Virus record (IMG/VR): IMGVR_UViG_3300032240_002466
Location: 1-48,269 of that record
From: a virus
Length of the DNA stretch: 48,269 nt
Direction: 5' to 3' (one strand)
Part shown: positions 1 through 9,126 of the stretch, one piece after another
Position numbering within the stretch: the stretch's first letter is position 1
How the letters are laid out: every line of letters starts with the position of its first letter
The notes under the pieces: model-generated
The model's database searches: none
The model's input: the letters and a program-made list of their open reading frames with translations, nothing else
Told to the model about the DNA's origin: nothing
Position numbers and translations under genes: made by a program

Positions 1-266
1 ACCCATTTGGCCAATTTCAAGAAATGTTTTTCAGGAATAGTAATTCCTTTAGATTCTTTAATAATCTCATCAACTAATAAAGAAGCACTTTCTTTGTCCA
101 TTCCCAAATTTTCATTTAATTTATCATAAATGAAAAATAATTTTTTAGTGGGAGTAGATTTCAAAACTAATTCTTTAAATGTTTTCAAATCGTTAGTTAA
201 TGATTCATTTACAAATGAATTAACTAATTTTCTTTCTATTGCTGTTTTAAGGTATCCGAATTTCAT
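1..266 (-). CDS. Unknown head-module protein, 3' end outside window
   Basis: The ATG lies at 266-264 and the frame runs off the left edge with no stop, so at least 88 codons are present. The protein starts MKFGYLKTAIERKLVNSFVNE and is mostly charged helix. Its place directly downstream of the portal gene is where T4-like phages keep prohead core, protease and scaffold genes, but no catalytic motif is visible in this part. A V-N-E tripeptide at about residues 19-21 resembles the putative cleavage sites described for other proteins in this window. An [AG]TATTTAT box lies 4 nt upstream. Function unassigned. Confidence 0.7.
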   Translation of the reverse strand, partial: MKFGYLKTAIERKLVNSFVNESLTNDLKTFKELVLKSTPTKKLFFIYDKLNENLGMDKESASLLVDEIIKESKGITIPEKHFLKLAKW

Positions 267-280
267 AATAATAAATATTC

Positions 281-2104
281 TTATTTTAAGAGTTTTTCCA
301 AAGTCTCATTAATTTCTTTCATAGAGTCCTTATTTTTATTGAAATCTACAAAATCATAGTCGTCGTTAAGAGTACTTTCTAATATAAGATTTTTCTTATC
401 TCTGTTTAAATTTTCAGGTACAGGTGATGGGGCTCCTCCTTCAGGTGATGGGGGTGGTGGCGGTGGTGGTGTAGAACCTCCTCCTGGTTCACCTCCAATT
501 CCTCCTAAATCAGGTGGTGTTTCTCCACCTTCTGAAGGTGTTCCCGCAGGTTCTCCTTTCTTCTTACCATACAACTTATCCAAAGTGTCAAATAGACCTG
601 TCTTAACGATAACTTCACCAGTCTTCTTAAGTTCTTCACCAACAGCTCTTTCAATTCTTTGTTGTTGGATATCCAATTTAATTTCTTCGTCAGAGAATCC
701 TAATATGTGTTTTTTAGCCCAAGATTGTGAAACGGCTGAAATACCAGTTCCTGGGTCAATAACCATATCCTTATATAAAAGTATTTTTTCTTTCCAAATA
801 TCAACCATCAACAAGTCGGCTTGTTTTGATGGGTTGGTTAATGATAATCTAAAGTTTGATAATTCATCTTCAAACCCTAACATAAACAAGTGAATAATTG
901 CAATCTTGTTAAGTTCTTGCAACATACTCTTTTGAATTCTGTTAATAGTTCTTGCAAAACGAATATCTTGTAATGCCAAGTTTTTACCATCACCCACAAC
1001 TTCCTCAAATCCCAAGAAAGCTTTAGGTACACGTAAAGCAGTTAATAATTTCTTTTGGATATATTCAATATCCGCAATTTCTGATAAATTTTGAGCTCCT
1101 GGCAATGTTTCAATTGGAGACGCTTGAGCTGGGTCACGCACAGGAATGAAATAATCTTGGTCAACCGCCATTTGATTAAATCTCATATCCACGTTACCTG
1201 TTTTAGAATCTACAACTTGGTCTCTTTTAAATTTATTCGCAACTCTTTGGATATATGGTTCAACATCTTTATCATCCATATTACCTACAAACACTTTAAA
1301 CACACGTCTTTCAGGTGCTCTTGATGTTCTGTAGATTAACATAGCATCTTCAGAAAGTAATAATTGTTTCCAAATACGACGAGCTTTCTCCAACATAGAT
1401 GTACCATAAGGTAATCTTCTATCATCACCTAATAATCTAAAGTGAGCAATCTCCCAAGTATTAAAATCCATATCCTTGTTTTTCCAACTGAATTTCAAAT
1501 GTTTCTTGGTTGGGTCAACATCAACTGATTTACCTTTAGCCATCATACCTCTTTCCAATCGTTCAATCTCAACAATCGGTAATTGCATACATCCAATAAC
1601 ACCTTTTTCAGGGTCCAATTTTAAGTAAACAAAATTATCACCATACTTACAAGTGTTTCTTGTCCACATAGGTAAGTTGGTGTTAAGGTCTAATACATTG
1701 TTAAATAAATCCGCAATAATTGATTTAATTCTGTTTGATTCAGAAAAAATCTGTAACATATGTCCGTTTTGGTCAACTGTAGTTGACTCCTCAGCATAAA
1801 TGTCTAATGCCGCAGAAATTTCAGGAGTGAACTCCATAGACTCGTAGTCGTAAAATGCTGAAAGTCTTGTTGGTTCATAATATATTGCTTGAGTGTATAA
1901 ATTATTTTCAATTTTAGCCCATTGATTTGACAAATAAAATGTCTGTTGAGCTTGTAATAATTGTTGCTCGTATTCTCTTTTTGAAGTTGTTTTTAATAAC
2001 TCTTTTTTATCAAACTTAACACTTGGATAATCTTGATTCAAAAGAGAGTTCGGACCAAAGGCCTGTGTTAATCTTTGCCAAACTGTAAAATTTTGTTCTG
2101 CCAT
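281..2104 (-). CDS. Portal (head-tail connector) protein, T4 gp20-like
   Basis: 607 aa. Portal proteins form the dodecameric ring at the capsid vertex through which DNA is packed and ejected. The segment around residues 70-130 (EFTPEISAALDIYAEEST), the KYGDNFVYLK stretch near 155-165, and the later LLLSEDAMLIYRTSRAPERR and LTALRVPKAFLGFEE segments are typical of gp20-type portals. Length is slightly above T4 gp20. The C-terminal tail (about 535-580) is very rich in Gly and Pro with a run of seven prolines, probably disordered. It lies two genes downstream of the terminase on the same strand. Start ATG with an [AG]TATTTAT box 8 nt upstream. Assignment rests on recalled family sequence and gene order. 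Confidence 0.88.
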   Translation of the reverse strand: MAEQNFTVWQRLTQAFGPNSLLNQDYPSVKFDKKELLKTTSKREYEQQLLQAQQTFYLSNQWAKIENNLYTQAIYYEPTRLSAFYDYESMEFTPEISAALDIYAEESTTVDQNGHMLQIFSESNRIKSIIADLFNNVLDLNTNLPMWTRNTCKYGDNFVYLKLDPEKGVIGCMQLPIVEIERLERGMMAKGKSVDVDPTKKHLKFSWKNKDMDFNTWEIAHFRLLGDDRRLPYGTSMLEKARRIWKQLLLSEDAMLIYRTSRAPERRVFKVFVGNMDDKDVEPYIQRVANKFKRDQVVDSKTGNVDMRFNQMAVDQDYFIPVRDPAQASPIETLPGAQNLSEIADIEYIQKKLLTALRVPKAFLGFEEVVGDGKNLALQDIRFARTINRIQKSMLQELNKIAIIHLFMLGFEDELSNFRLSLTNPSKQADLLMVDIWKEKILLYKDMVIDPGTGISAVSQSWAKKHILGFSDEEIKLDIQQQRIERAVGEELKKTGEVIVKTGLFDTLDKLYGKKKGEPAGTPSEGGETPPDLGGIGGEPGGGSTPPPPPPPSPEGGAPSPVPENLNRDKKNLILESTLNDDYDFVDFNKNKDSMKEINETLEKLLK

Positions 2105-2112
2105 ACTAAAGT

Positions 2113-2120
2113 ATAAATAC
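2113..2120 (-). promoter_or_regulatory. Putative late promoter box, portal gene
   Basis: GTATTTAT in gene sense, 8 nt before the portal start codon; no TTG element at 19-20 bases upstream. Confidence 0.5.
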
Positions 2121-2139
2121 TTTTAATTTAAATTAAATA

Positions 2140-3657
2140 TTAAGCAGGAGTTACAGTAACTCCTTTTGTAACTAAACTGGCTCTTGCGGCGTTTGATGCC
2201 GCAGTTCTTGTTCCATTAATATATAAAGTTTTAGGATTGCTACCTGAAATCCAAGTGACACCACCACCAAAACTATCTATATTTATAATTAAATTATCAA
2301 CTTCAGTTGAGGTTAGTGGAGTGTTTGATTTAAACTGAATATAATTAGTTTGAACCGTTCCCCACGGATAAACTCCTGAAGTATAACTTACACTACTAGT
2401 ACCTGCCGAATTATCAATACTGAACACTGAGCTTGGGAAGTCAGACGATGGTAAATTGCTTACATTACCACTAATATTTCCATTTATTTTAATTTGCATT
2501 GTGGTAGATGCTACAGGGATAGTTGCGGTTGTCGCACTAAATGTTGAATTATTAGTTGTTATTGTAAAGATGTTAAATGATGGTCTAACTAAATCACCCA
2601 AATTACCCGTAATATTTCCTCCATTTCCTCCAATAGATATGGTTGACAAACTATATGGGAATCCTGAAACATTACCATAAAGAGTATTTGAACCGGAAAT
2701 ATTTAAAGATACCAATGTTGTAGGTAAATTTGAAATGTTACCTGTTACAGTGTTATTACCAAGAAGTAGTAACTGTGTTAACGATGATGGTAAATTTATA
2801 ATGTCTCCACTTATAGTATTATTACCTGTAATATAAATTGTAGTTACTGTATTAGGTATGTTTGTTATATCACCAGTTATCGTATTAGTTCCTCCAACAC
2901 TAATATTAGTTAAGTTTATCATACTTGATATTGAACTTAAATTTCCTGAAATTGTGGTATGTCCGTAAAGTGATATATAAATATTGGTCAATGAATTGGG
3001 TAAATCACTTAAAACCGAAGATGTGGTGTAGTCATCCCTAATGTTTAACACATTTAAAACAGTATTAACTGATAAATCACTCATTTGACCAACTAATCTA
3101 CCATAAGAAATGTATAATTGGGTTAATGATGTTAAATTAGATATTTCTTGAGTACTAACCTGTACAACTGTTGACGTATCTGGTAACGCAGATGACAAAT
3201 TGAATGTAGTAAGACTACCATAATAATTCACAGTAATTACACCAGTATAACTTGTAGAATATGTATGAGGATAACTATTTGAATATGAAGAAATTGATGT
3301 TGTATTCCCATCCCCCCAATCAACATAACCTCCAATTGACGTAACTGTTAATGATAAACTAATAGAATTAACACCAATTCCACTAAATACAAATTGATAC
3401 ATAGGTATTGGTGAAGGTGTTGGGGTAATTGATGGGGTAGGAGTATTAGTCGGTGTTACTGTTGGTGTCGGTGTATTTGTTGGAGTAATTGAGGGTGTTG
3501 GTGTTGGTGACGGTGGGATACTACCCGCATAAATGTTTTTTTTGATTGATAACGCATCATTTTTTTGTACTTTATATACCGCCAATCCAACCCCAGGTAC
3601 AATCATTCTTGAACCTGTGAATTTATTTCCGCTATCTGGTAATCCGTCTAAACCCAT
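2140..3657 (-). CDS. Surface-type leucine-rich-repeat protein with PT-rich linker
   Basis: 505 aa. An N-terminal part of about 50 residues ends in a linker of Pro-Thr repeats (PTPTPSITPTNTPTPT, roughly 51-86). This is followed by a PKD-like strand segment (GGYVDWGDGNTT, near 108-119) and then about ten degenerate repeats of the form LPxxLxxLxIxGNNTIxGNI, which should fold as an LRR or beta-helix rod. The C-terminus (WISGSNPKTLYINGTRTAASNA) looks like a small capping or binding domain. Such designs are common in phage fibres, head decorations and Bacteroidota surface proteins. It sits between terminase and portal in the head operon, so a virion-exposed decoration or adhesin is the likely role. 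No enzymatic motif. Confidence 0.7.
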   Translation of the reverse strand: MGLDGLPDSGNKFTGSRMIVPGVGLAVYKVQKNDALSIKKNIYAGSIPPSPTPTPSITPTNTPTPTVTPTNTPTPSITPTPSPIPMYQFVFSGIGVNSISLSLTVTSIGGYVDWGDGNTTSISSYSNSYPHTYSTSYTGVITVNYYGSLTTFNLSSALPDTSTVVQVSTQEISNLTSLTQLYISYGRLVGQMSDLSVNTVLNVLNIRDDYTTSSVLSDLPNSLTNIYISLYGHTTISGNLSSISSMINLTNISVGGTNTITGDITNIPNTVTTIYITGNNTISGDIINLPSSLTQLLLLGNNTVTGNISNLPTTLVSLNISGSNTLYGNVSGFPYSLSTISIGGNGGNITGNLGDLVRPSFNIFTITTNNSTFSATTATIPVASTTMQIKINGNISGNVSNLPSSDFPSSVFSIDNSAGTSSVSYTSGVYPWGTVQTNYIQFKSNTPLTSTEVDNLIINIDSFGGGVTWISGSNPKTLYINGTRTAASNAARASLVTKGVTVTPA

Positions 3658-3666
3658 ATTAGATAA

Positions 3667-5421
3667 TTATCTCATTCCTCCAAATAACCAAGAATAGTTT
3701 TGGTAATCAGACCTTGTTGGTTCATTAACTTTAGCTTGGTTTCTATTATCTGTCATTGGGTCTATGAATTGTGACCTCACCGCAGGTTGGTTATTATTCA
3801 CTTGCCAAGATTCAATCATTACTTTGGCTTGTTCAGAAACTCTTGTTAAAGACGCAAATGATGTTTCACCAACATATACCGCCATTGCCAATGACATAAT
3901 CAAGTCATCGTGTTGTCCTTTTTGGTGGTCAGGTCTTCCGTTAACATAAACGAAAGTATTCATTTCATTTAATAATCTACTTGACCTAACAATAAAACCG
4001 TGTCTTAAATATTCTTCAAAGGTTGCAATAATTTGAACCCTTTTATTGTTAAAGTTAAGACCTGGAATTCTGTCTTGAACCTTTGGGTCCCACTTCCATT
4101 TGTTAGTTAAATCCCCACCCTCAACATATAAATCTCTATAACCTAATTCTTGTAATTTACGAGATGTGGTAACTCCCATACCACCTGTAATATCCACAAC
4201 AATAAATGCCGAGTACATCAATGCCCATTTAAATGCTAATTCTGCCAATACATCAGGTGGAATTTTTCCAATATATTCAGCAACTTGTTCTCTTGTATCA
4301 AAATCAATAACTTGGAACGTTGAAAAGTCCTCACTATCACCTCTTGATACGTCAATACCCATAATGTATTTATGACCAACTTCAGGTTCTCTCCAAATCC
4401 ACAGTGAACCTCCAATCATTTTTGTTTCAGGATTTCTAACCATATTAACCCTAATATTTTCGGTAATATTTGAATCAAATACGTTATCCCCTGAACCTAA
4501 AAACGCACATTCTAATTCCTGATTAACTTTACGTTTATCGTATTTTAATTTTTTTACCATTTTCTCATACCAAGAAGAGCTTGGTTTGTAACCTTGAGAA
4601 ATTAGTTCTTTAATTTTATCGTATTCTTTTTCTCTATCTGTATAATCAACAGTTTCAACACCTGATGGATATTCATTACGATTTAGATAATAATGAATTA
4701 AATCTTTAACATTCAATAACTGTAAATCTTTATTGTATCTTGGGTCTTTCCACCAAACCATTTCTGAAATTTTGAAATCATTCATATTCTTCAGAGCTTG
4801 GTCATAAATCTCATAATAAATTGGGTCATACCCGTTAGGAGTTGAGATAACAATTACTTTACCACCCGTAGATAAGGACGCCATACAAGCCGCCCAAAAA
4901 TCACCATCAGCCTCAATATATGCCGCCTCGTCAAATATCAATATTGTAGGAGTGTAACCACGTAAAGCGTCGGTAGATGTTGCAACTGCTTTAACCTCAC
5001 AACCATTTGTTAATTTAAAGTGTCTCTGTGAGTTCTTTTCAACCGAGAATCCAACTCCAACCCAAGAAGGCCATTGTTCAGTAAATCCTCTTACTTTGTT
5101 TGCAAATTCTACCGCAGTATCTAATTTGTTCGCAATGATTAGAACTTTTTCAGGTTTGTTTTTAGAAGCAAAAACAAGTTTTTTTGATGACCAAGCCGCA
5201 GTGACTGTAGATACACCTGCTTGTCTGTATTTTAATGCGATATTTTCATTAAATTCCTCGTAGTCATTCACTAGACCAACTTGGTCAGGAAATAACTCCA
5301 AAGGAACGTATTTTGATACTGTATTATCGTAAGTTTGTAGGTAAGTTTTTAAAGCGTATGGGGTAGACCTCATACACTTTGCGTATTCAATTAATACTTG
5401 TTCTCTTGTTATGTTTGACAT
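3667..5421 (-). CDS. Terminase large subunit, T4 gp17-like
   Basis: 584 aa DNA-packaging motor: an N-terminal ATPase that pumps DNA and a C-terminal nuclease that cuts the concatemer. The ATPase shows a deviant Walker A (YRQAGVST, about 65-72, with the lysine at 64 rather than inside the loop), Walker B LIFDEAAYIE (161-170) and a coupling motif STPNG (193-197). The RNase H-like nuclease shows the three expected acidic sites: GIDVSRGD near 356, VVDITGG near 408 and HDDLIM near 504. Length matches gp17-type terminases. It is followed 9 nt later by the LRR gene and then the portal. Confidence 0.95.
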   Translation of the reverse strand: MSNITREQVLIEYAKCMRSTPYALKTYLQTYDNTVSKYVPLELFPDQVGLVNDYEEFNENIALKYRQAGVSTVTAAWSSKKLVFASKNKPEKVLIIANKLDTAVEFANKVRGFTEQWPSWVGVGFSVEKNSQRHFKLTNGCEVKAVATSTDALRGYTPTILIFDEAAYIEADGDFWAACMASLSTGGKVIVISTPNGYDPIYYEIYDQALKNMNDFKISEMVWWKDPRYNKDLQLLNVKDLIHYYLNRNEYPSGVETVDYTDREKEYDKIKELISQGYKPSSSWYEKMVKKLKYDKRKVNQELECAFLGSGDNVFDSNITENIRVNMVRNPETKMIGGSLWIWREPEVGHKYIMGIDVSRGDSEDFSTFQVIDFDTREQVAEYIGKIPPDVLAELAFKWALMYSAFIVVDITGGMGVTTSRKLQELGYRDLYVEGGDLTNKWKWDPKVQDRIPGLNFNNKRVQIIATFEEYLRHGFIVRSSRLLNEMNTFVYVNGRPDHQKGQHDDLIMSLAMAVYVGETSFASLTRVSEQAKVMIESWQVNNNQPAVRSQFIDPMTDNRNQAKVNEPTRSDYQNYSWLFGGMR

Positions 5422-5437
5422 ATATCTTTAAGGATAA

Positions 5438-6733
5438 TTAGAACCCTAAAGAAGACAAGTCAATATCATCCAAATCATCATCACCTTCTTCAGTATCACC
5501 CAATGAACCTTGTTGTAATTTTTTAAAGATGTCATTAGCAATTCTTTCCATAATCTGTTGAGCTTTAGCTCTATCAGACTCATTGTAAGAATGTAATAGT
5601 TTGTTTAATTTTTCAAATTCAGGTTTAATTAATTTTGTGTATTCAACAAACAATTCACTTTGGATTTCTTTAGCGTTGTCTTCAAATGCTGACATAGGAT
5701 ATGCACTTAACATTCTTTCCCATAATAAACTACCAACAATGATATCCCACATTTCGTTTTCTAAAACATCAGTCGCCGACTTAATTTTTTCAGCCTTTTC
5801 AGGGTCTTCAGGTAAATGATATGATTGTAACATACCATAATAACCTTTGATTAATTCGTGTACCACAATTGGGAACATAATACCTTTAGCTTTAATAACT
5901 AATTTTGGGTTTTGTTCCATTTCACCATTCTCACCATCTTCCTCATTTTCTTCCATCTCCCACTCAACAGAACCTCCCATATTCATACCTTGAGATGCCA
6001 TTTGTTGAGCAATTTGTGGTGGTAAAGTCCAATAGAAGTAGTCATTAATTGCCATAACCGCTCCGTATTTGTTTGTAATTCCAGGTTGCATTCTCTCCAA
6101 TCTCTGTCTCATAAATTCAAACATATAGTGACCTTTTTTAGAAACACCTTGTACTAAAGCGTTAATAAATCTTCTTTTTGCAACTTGAAAATCAAAGTCC
6201 TCATCTTCAGGTGTTTCAATTTCATCACCAGTTTCTAAATCAAACTTTGGAAATTTTGGTTCTTCTTTTTTATCGTCTTTTTGAGCCTTCTTTTGCATAT
6301 TTTCAGCAGAAACCTCTCCCATACCAACCAATTCAGGTTGTAAATCTAAATAATCTTTAAACTTGTCAGCAATTACCTCGTCTTCAACAAGTTTAACCGC
6401 CATCTTCTCTAAAATTTCTTTATTGTTTCCACTATCCTCAAAACTCTTGATGTCCATAAATAATGACATCATTAATTGCATAATTTGGTCTGGAGTTGGC
6501 ATATTACCACCCATATAGTGTCTTATCTTATCAGATAATTCTTTAATTCTTTTCTCACTTGCCTTCTCCAAAAACTTTTTTTCACCCTCACCTGTTTTTT
6601 TAATAAATTCAGATTTTGAAAACGGAGTTTCATCCCTTTCAATAGATTGTTTTAAATTTGGATTAATAGGTAAACTACCTGGTTCTAAATCTATTGGTGC
6701 TTCTTTTACTAATTTCTTTTTCATTTTTCCCAT
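5438..6733 (-). CDS. Unknown acidic/helical head-module protein
   Basis: 431 aa, not recognised. It is highly charged and mostly helical, with an acidic central block (about 245-270, rich in Glu) and an acidic C-terminus (DTEEGDDDLDDIDLSSLGF). It lies immediately upstream of the terminase, so a packaging, neck or head-completion role is possible but not shown. Two starts are possible: ATG at 6733, used here, overlaps the upstream gene by 13 nt. The ATG three codons later, at 6724, would give the 4-nt ATGA overlap seen elsewhere in this genome and may be the real one. Confidence 0.75.
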   Translation of the reverse strand: MGKMKKKLVKEAPIDLEPGSLPINPNLKQSIERDETPFSKSEFIKKTGEGEKKFLEKASEKRIKELSDKIRHYMGGNMPTPDQIMQLMMSLFMDIKSFEDSGNNKEILEKMAVKLVEDEVIADKFKDYLDLQPELVGMGEVSAENMQKKAQKDDKKEEPKFPKFDLETGDEIETPEDEDFDFQVAKRRFINALVQGVSKKGHYMFEFMRQRLERMQPGITNKYGAVMAINDYFYWTLPPQIAQQMASQGMNMGGSVEWEMEENEEDGENGEMEQNPKLVIKAKGIMFPIVVHELIKGYYGMLQSYHLPEDPEKAEKIKSATDVLENEMWDIIVGSLLWERMLSAYPMSAFEDNAKEIQSELFVEYTKLIKPEFEKLNKLLHSYNESDRAKAQQIMERIANDIFKKLQQGSLGDTEEGDDDLDDIDLSSLGF

Positions 6734-7488
6734 TTTTTATATTCTGAAAATTGCATAAAGTCAGGCAATTGGTTAATCGCTTTTGGTTTTGGTAAACTAC
6801 CAGGATTTGGTAGAGGACTACCCGGTTTAACTCTTGGTTTTGTTGTTGGTTTTACAGGGGCTTCTTTAGTTCCCGCAGCCTTTGGTTTTGGTAAACTACC
6901 AGGATTAGGTAATGGACTACCAGGTTTAACGTTAGGTTTTGTCTTTGGTTTAACAGGAGTCTCAACAGGTTGTTCGTTAATCATATTTAATAAATCTCCT
7001 TTAGTAATTGTTGGTCTTAAATTCTTCTCAATAATAGTTCTAAATTTATTCTCTAACAATACCTCTTCAGGATTTTTACCTTCTTTAATAGATTTTTTAA
7101 CACCCATCACACATTTCTCATACTTGTCCATTTGTTTTTTACTCCAATCACTTCTTTCAGTTGAACCAAACTCGGCTCCCATAACTGAAGTACAAATTGC
7201 AAAAGGATTCTTTTTAGATTTTTTACTTTTTTTACCTTCGGTAAATTCAACGGTTCCGTCAGGATTTGTTCTGGCTTTAGTTACTCCTGTAGGTACTTTA
7301 ACCCCAGCTTTCACCTCTTCAGGTGTTGCAACAAAAGATTTTTTTTCAATAACCTCGTTAGTTTCTTTTTTTGACTCGTAAATGAAATTCTTAAATAATT
7401 TAGATATTTCAGATTCAGTCATTAATGACAATGTTTTGGGACTAAACCCCATTGTTTTTAAACTTTCTTTTTTGTTAACCAAGCTCAT
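6721..7488 (-). CDS. Leader-like motif protein with duplicated Pro-rich tail
   Basis: 255 aa from the ATG at 7488, which lies 1 nt after the upstream stop; an ATG at 7506 would add six residues but overlap by 17 nt. Residues 22-40 carry LMTESEISKLFKNFIYES, an internal copy of the T-E-S-E leader motif found at the N-termini of many proteins here. A middle segment (NPFAICTSVMG through YEKCVMGVKK) recalls a small conserved phage domain with two cysteines. The C-terminal third contains two near-identical proline-rich repeats (VKPGSPLPNPGSLPKPKA, twice), probably disordered. Role unknown; position suggests head assembly. Confidence 0.75.
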   Translation of the reverse strand: MSLVNKKESLKTMGFSPKTLSLMTESEISKLFKNFIYESKKETNEVIEKKSFVATPEEVKAGVKVPTGVTKARTNPDGTVEFTEGKKSKKSKKNPFAICTSVMGAEFGSTERSDWSKKQMDKYEKCVMGVKKSIKEGKNPEEVLLENKFRTIIEKNLRPTITKGDLLNMINEQPVETPVKPKTKPNVKPGSPLPNPGSLPKPKAAGTKEAPVKPTTKPRVKPGSPLPNPGSLPKPKAINQLPDFMQFSEYKKWEK

Positions 7489-7489
7489 T

Positions 7490-7870
7490 TTATAAAACTT
7501 TTTCAAAATTCAAAATTAAATCTTTTGAATATAATTTATTTTTTGTATCCTCCTCTTTCTCACCAAATCTGAAAACTAATCTGTCTTCTATTTCTTTATC
7601 ACTTTCCCATCCTAAAGATATTACTCCGTCTATTGCGTCTTTCATTGAGAAATAATCAGAATTTTGAACTAACTCTAACTCCATCCCTCCGTCTGATAAA
7701 ACACCAACACTGTCTATATCTCCTAATTCAGGTGGTTTTGGATATGTACTAGCCGGCTCATGCTCCCACTCTTCTCCCCATATATCTAACTTGTTGGAAA
7801 AAATGAATTCGTATCTCATCTCCCCTTTATAATTCGGTCCTAAACCATTAATAAAAACTAAATAACTCAT
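7490..7870 (-). CDS. Conserved hypothetical, head module
   Basis: 126 aa, soluble, acidic, with no motif I recognise. It starts MSYLVFINGLG and has a strand-rich first half followed by a helical half. It overlaps the upstream scaffold-like gene by 4 nt (ATGA), so the two are translationally coupled. Confidence 0.75.
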   Translation of the reverse strand: MSYLVFINGLGPNYKGEMRYEFIFSNKLDIWGEEWEHEPASTYPKPPELGDIDSVGVLSDGGMELELVQNSDYFSMKDAIDGVISLGWESDKEIEDRLVFRFGEKEEDTKNKLYSKDLILNFEKVL

Positions 7871-9030
7871 AAAATATTTCCTGATGGAGTAATCTTAATT
7901 TGTTGACCTCCATTTTCAAATACTAAATTTTTTCTATCTGTTCTTCCAATGAATTTTACAGTAGGCGCAACTTCCATTAAGTTTTTAGCAACATTTGCTT
8001 GAACTTTAGTTACAGACATTTCAAAAATTTGAGAATACTTACTTTTCTTTGTTTTTTTCTCACCTTCGTTTACAACAAAGTATTTTTTCAAAATGTTTTC
8101 AACTTTTAATTCGTCCATTCCAAACATATCTGATGTATTGTGAGAAGCAATTGAAGACTGATGAGCCGGTGAACTTTCTTCCATTTCAGGTGTTGGTTCT
8201 TCTTCAGGCATTTCCTCTTCCTCTGAAGAAAAATCAGTTTCTTCTTCATAATCTGATGGAGTTTGGTCTTCATCTTCTTCTTCAAATCTTGACATAATTT
8301 CTTCCTTATCATCACTTGATAATTCATCAAGATTTAATGCTGATAAAATAGAATTAATTACATACTTAACATCTTTACCATTTAATGGTTGTTCTTCCTC
8401 AATATCTCTAATTTTTTGAGATAGCTTTCCTGTTAATTTTTGAATATCTTTAAAAGAAATTTCTTCTCCGTGATTCATTTCCTCACCTTGGTCCATTGAT
8501 GGTTCTTCATCGTCCATTGGTTCGTCCATTGATGGTTCGTCATCAGGCATTGGTTCATCCATAGGAGGTTCAGGTGATGGTGCGGGTGCCGCAGCTGCTG
8601 GAGGTCCCATTGGTGCTGGCTCTTCAGCAGGTTCTTCAGTTGGTGCAGGTCTGTTAGGTTGTTTTAACAAATATTTTTTATCTTCAGTGAATAATGAAAT
8701 ATTTTCATCTGTTCCTGTAAGTACGTTAACTTCCTTAGCAATTAAGTTAAGTCTTTTAAACGCTTGTGAATATGAGCGATAATGATTTCTATTCTTCATT
8801 GACTCAATATATTCAAAGTTTTCATTAACTTCTTTTTTAATTACATAACCAAGTTTTTCTTTATTGATAGAATATTTTACTCCATCAGCTAAAACAACTT
8901 GATACTCTCTACTTGAAACTTCGTTTATTGGTTGAGGAATATTCTCTTTATATCTAGCGATTTCCATAATACGTTGGATTTTCTCCAATCCTTCAAGTTT
9001 CTCGCTACCAATTGGTTTTAACTTACTCAT
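7867..9030 (-). CDS. Probable prohead scaffold/core protein
   Basis: 387 aa. An N-terminal helical part (1-120) is followed by a long low-complexity acidic block (about 125-300, dominated by E, D, P, M and S) and a basic C-terminal domain (about 310-387, ending KITPSGNIL). Long acidic helical proteins located among portal and terminase genes are typically scaffold or core components (T4 gp22 is the comparison). The identification is inferred from composition and position, not from a catalytic motif. The 5' leader is unusually long (about 55 nt) and contains a small hairpin. Confidence 0.6.
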   Translation of the reverse strand: MSKLKPIGSEKLEGLEKIQRIMEIARYKENIPQPINEVSSREYQVVLADGVKYSINKEKLGYVIKKEVNENFEYIESMKNRNHYRSYSQAFKRLNLIAKEVNVLTGTDENISLFTEDKKYLLKQPNRPAPTEEPAEEPAPMGPPAAAAPAPSPEPPMDEPMPDDEPSMDEPMDDEEPSMDQGEEMNHGEEISFKDIQKLTGKLSQKIRDIEEEQPLNGKDVKYVINSILSALNLDELSSDDKEEIMSRFEEEDEDQTPSDYEEETDFSSEEEEMPEEEPTPEMEESSPAHQSSIASHNTSDMFGMDELKVENILKKYFVVNEGEKKTKKSKYSQIFEMSVTKVQANVAKNLMEVAPTVKFIGRTDRKNLVFENGGQQIKITPSGNIL

Positions 9031-9049
9031 TTGTTTTTATTTGTTTTTA

Positions 9050-9067
9050 ACGCATTATTAGATGCGT
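9050..9067 (-). promoter_or_regulatory. Hairpin in the leader of the scaffold-like gene
   Basis: ACGCAT and ATGCGT flank a 6-nt loop, with no U-run after it. It lies between the promoter box at 9090-9097 and the start codon, so it is in the mRNA leader; possible stability or translation element. Confidence 0.35.
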
Positions 9068-9089
9068 GATTTTATTAAGTATTTTCTAA

Positions 9090-9097
9090 ATAAATAC
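9090..9097 (-). promoter_or_regulatory. Putative late promoter box, scaffold-like gene
   Basis: GTATTTAT in gene sense, 59 nt before the start; the only copy far from its gene. Confidence 0.4.
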
Positions 9098-9126
9098 TTC
9101 ATACTTTGTAAACTTGTTTAATTTTT

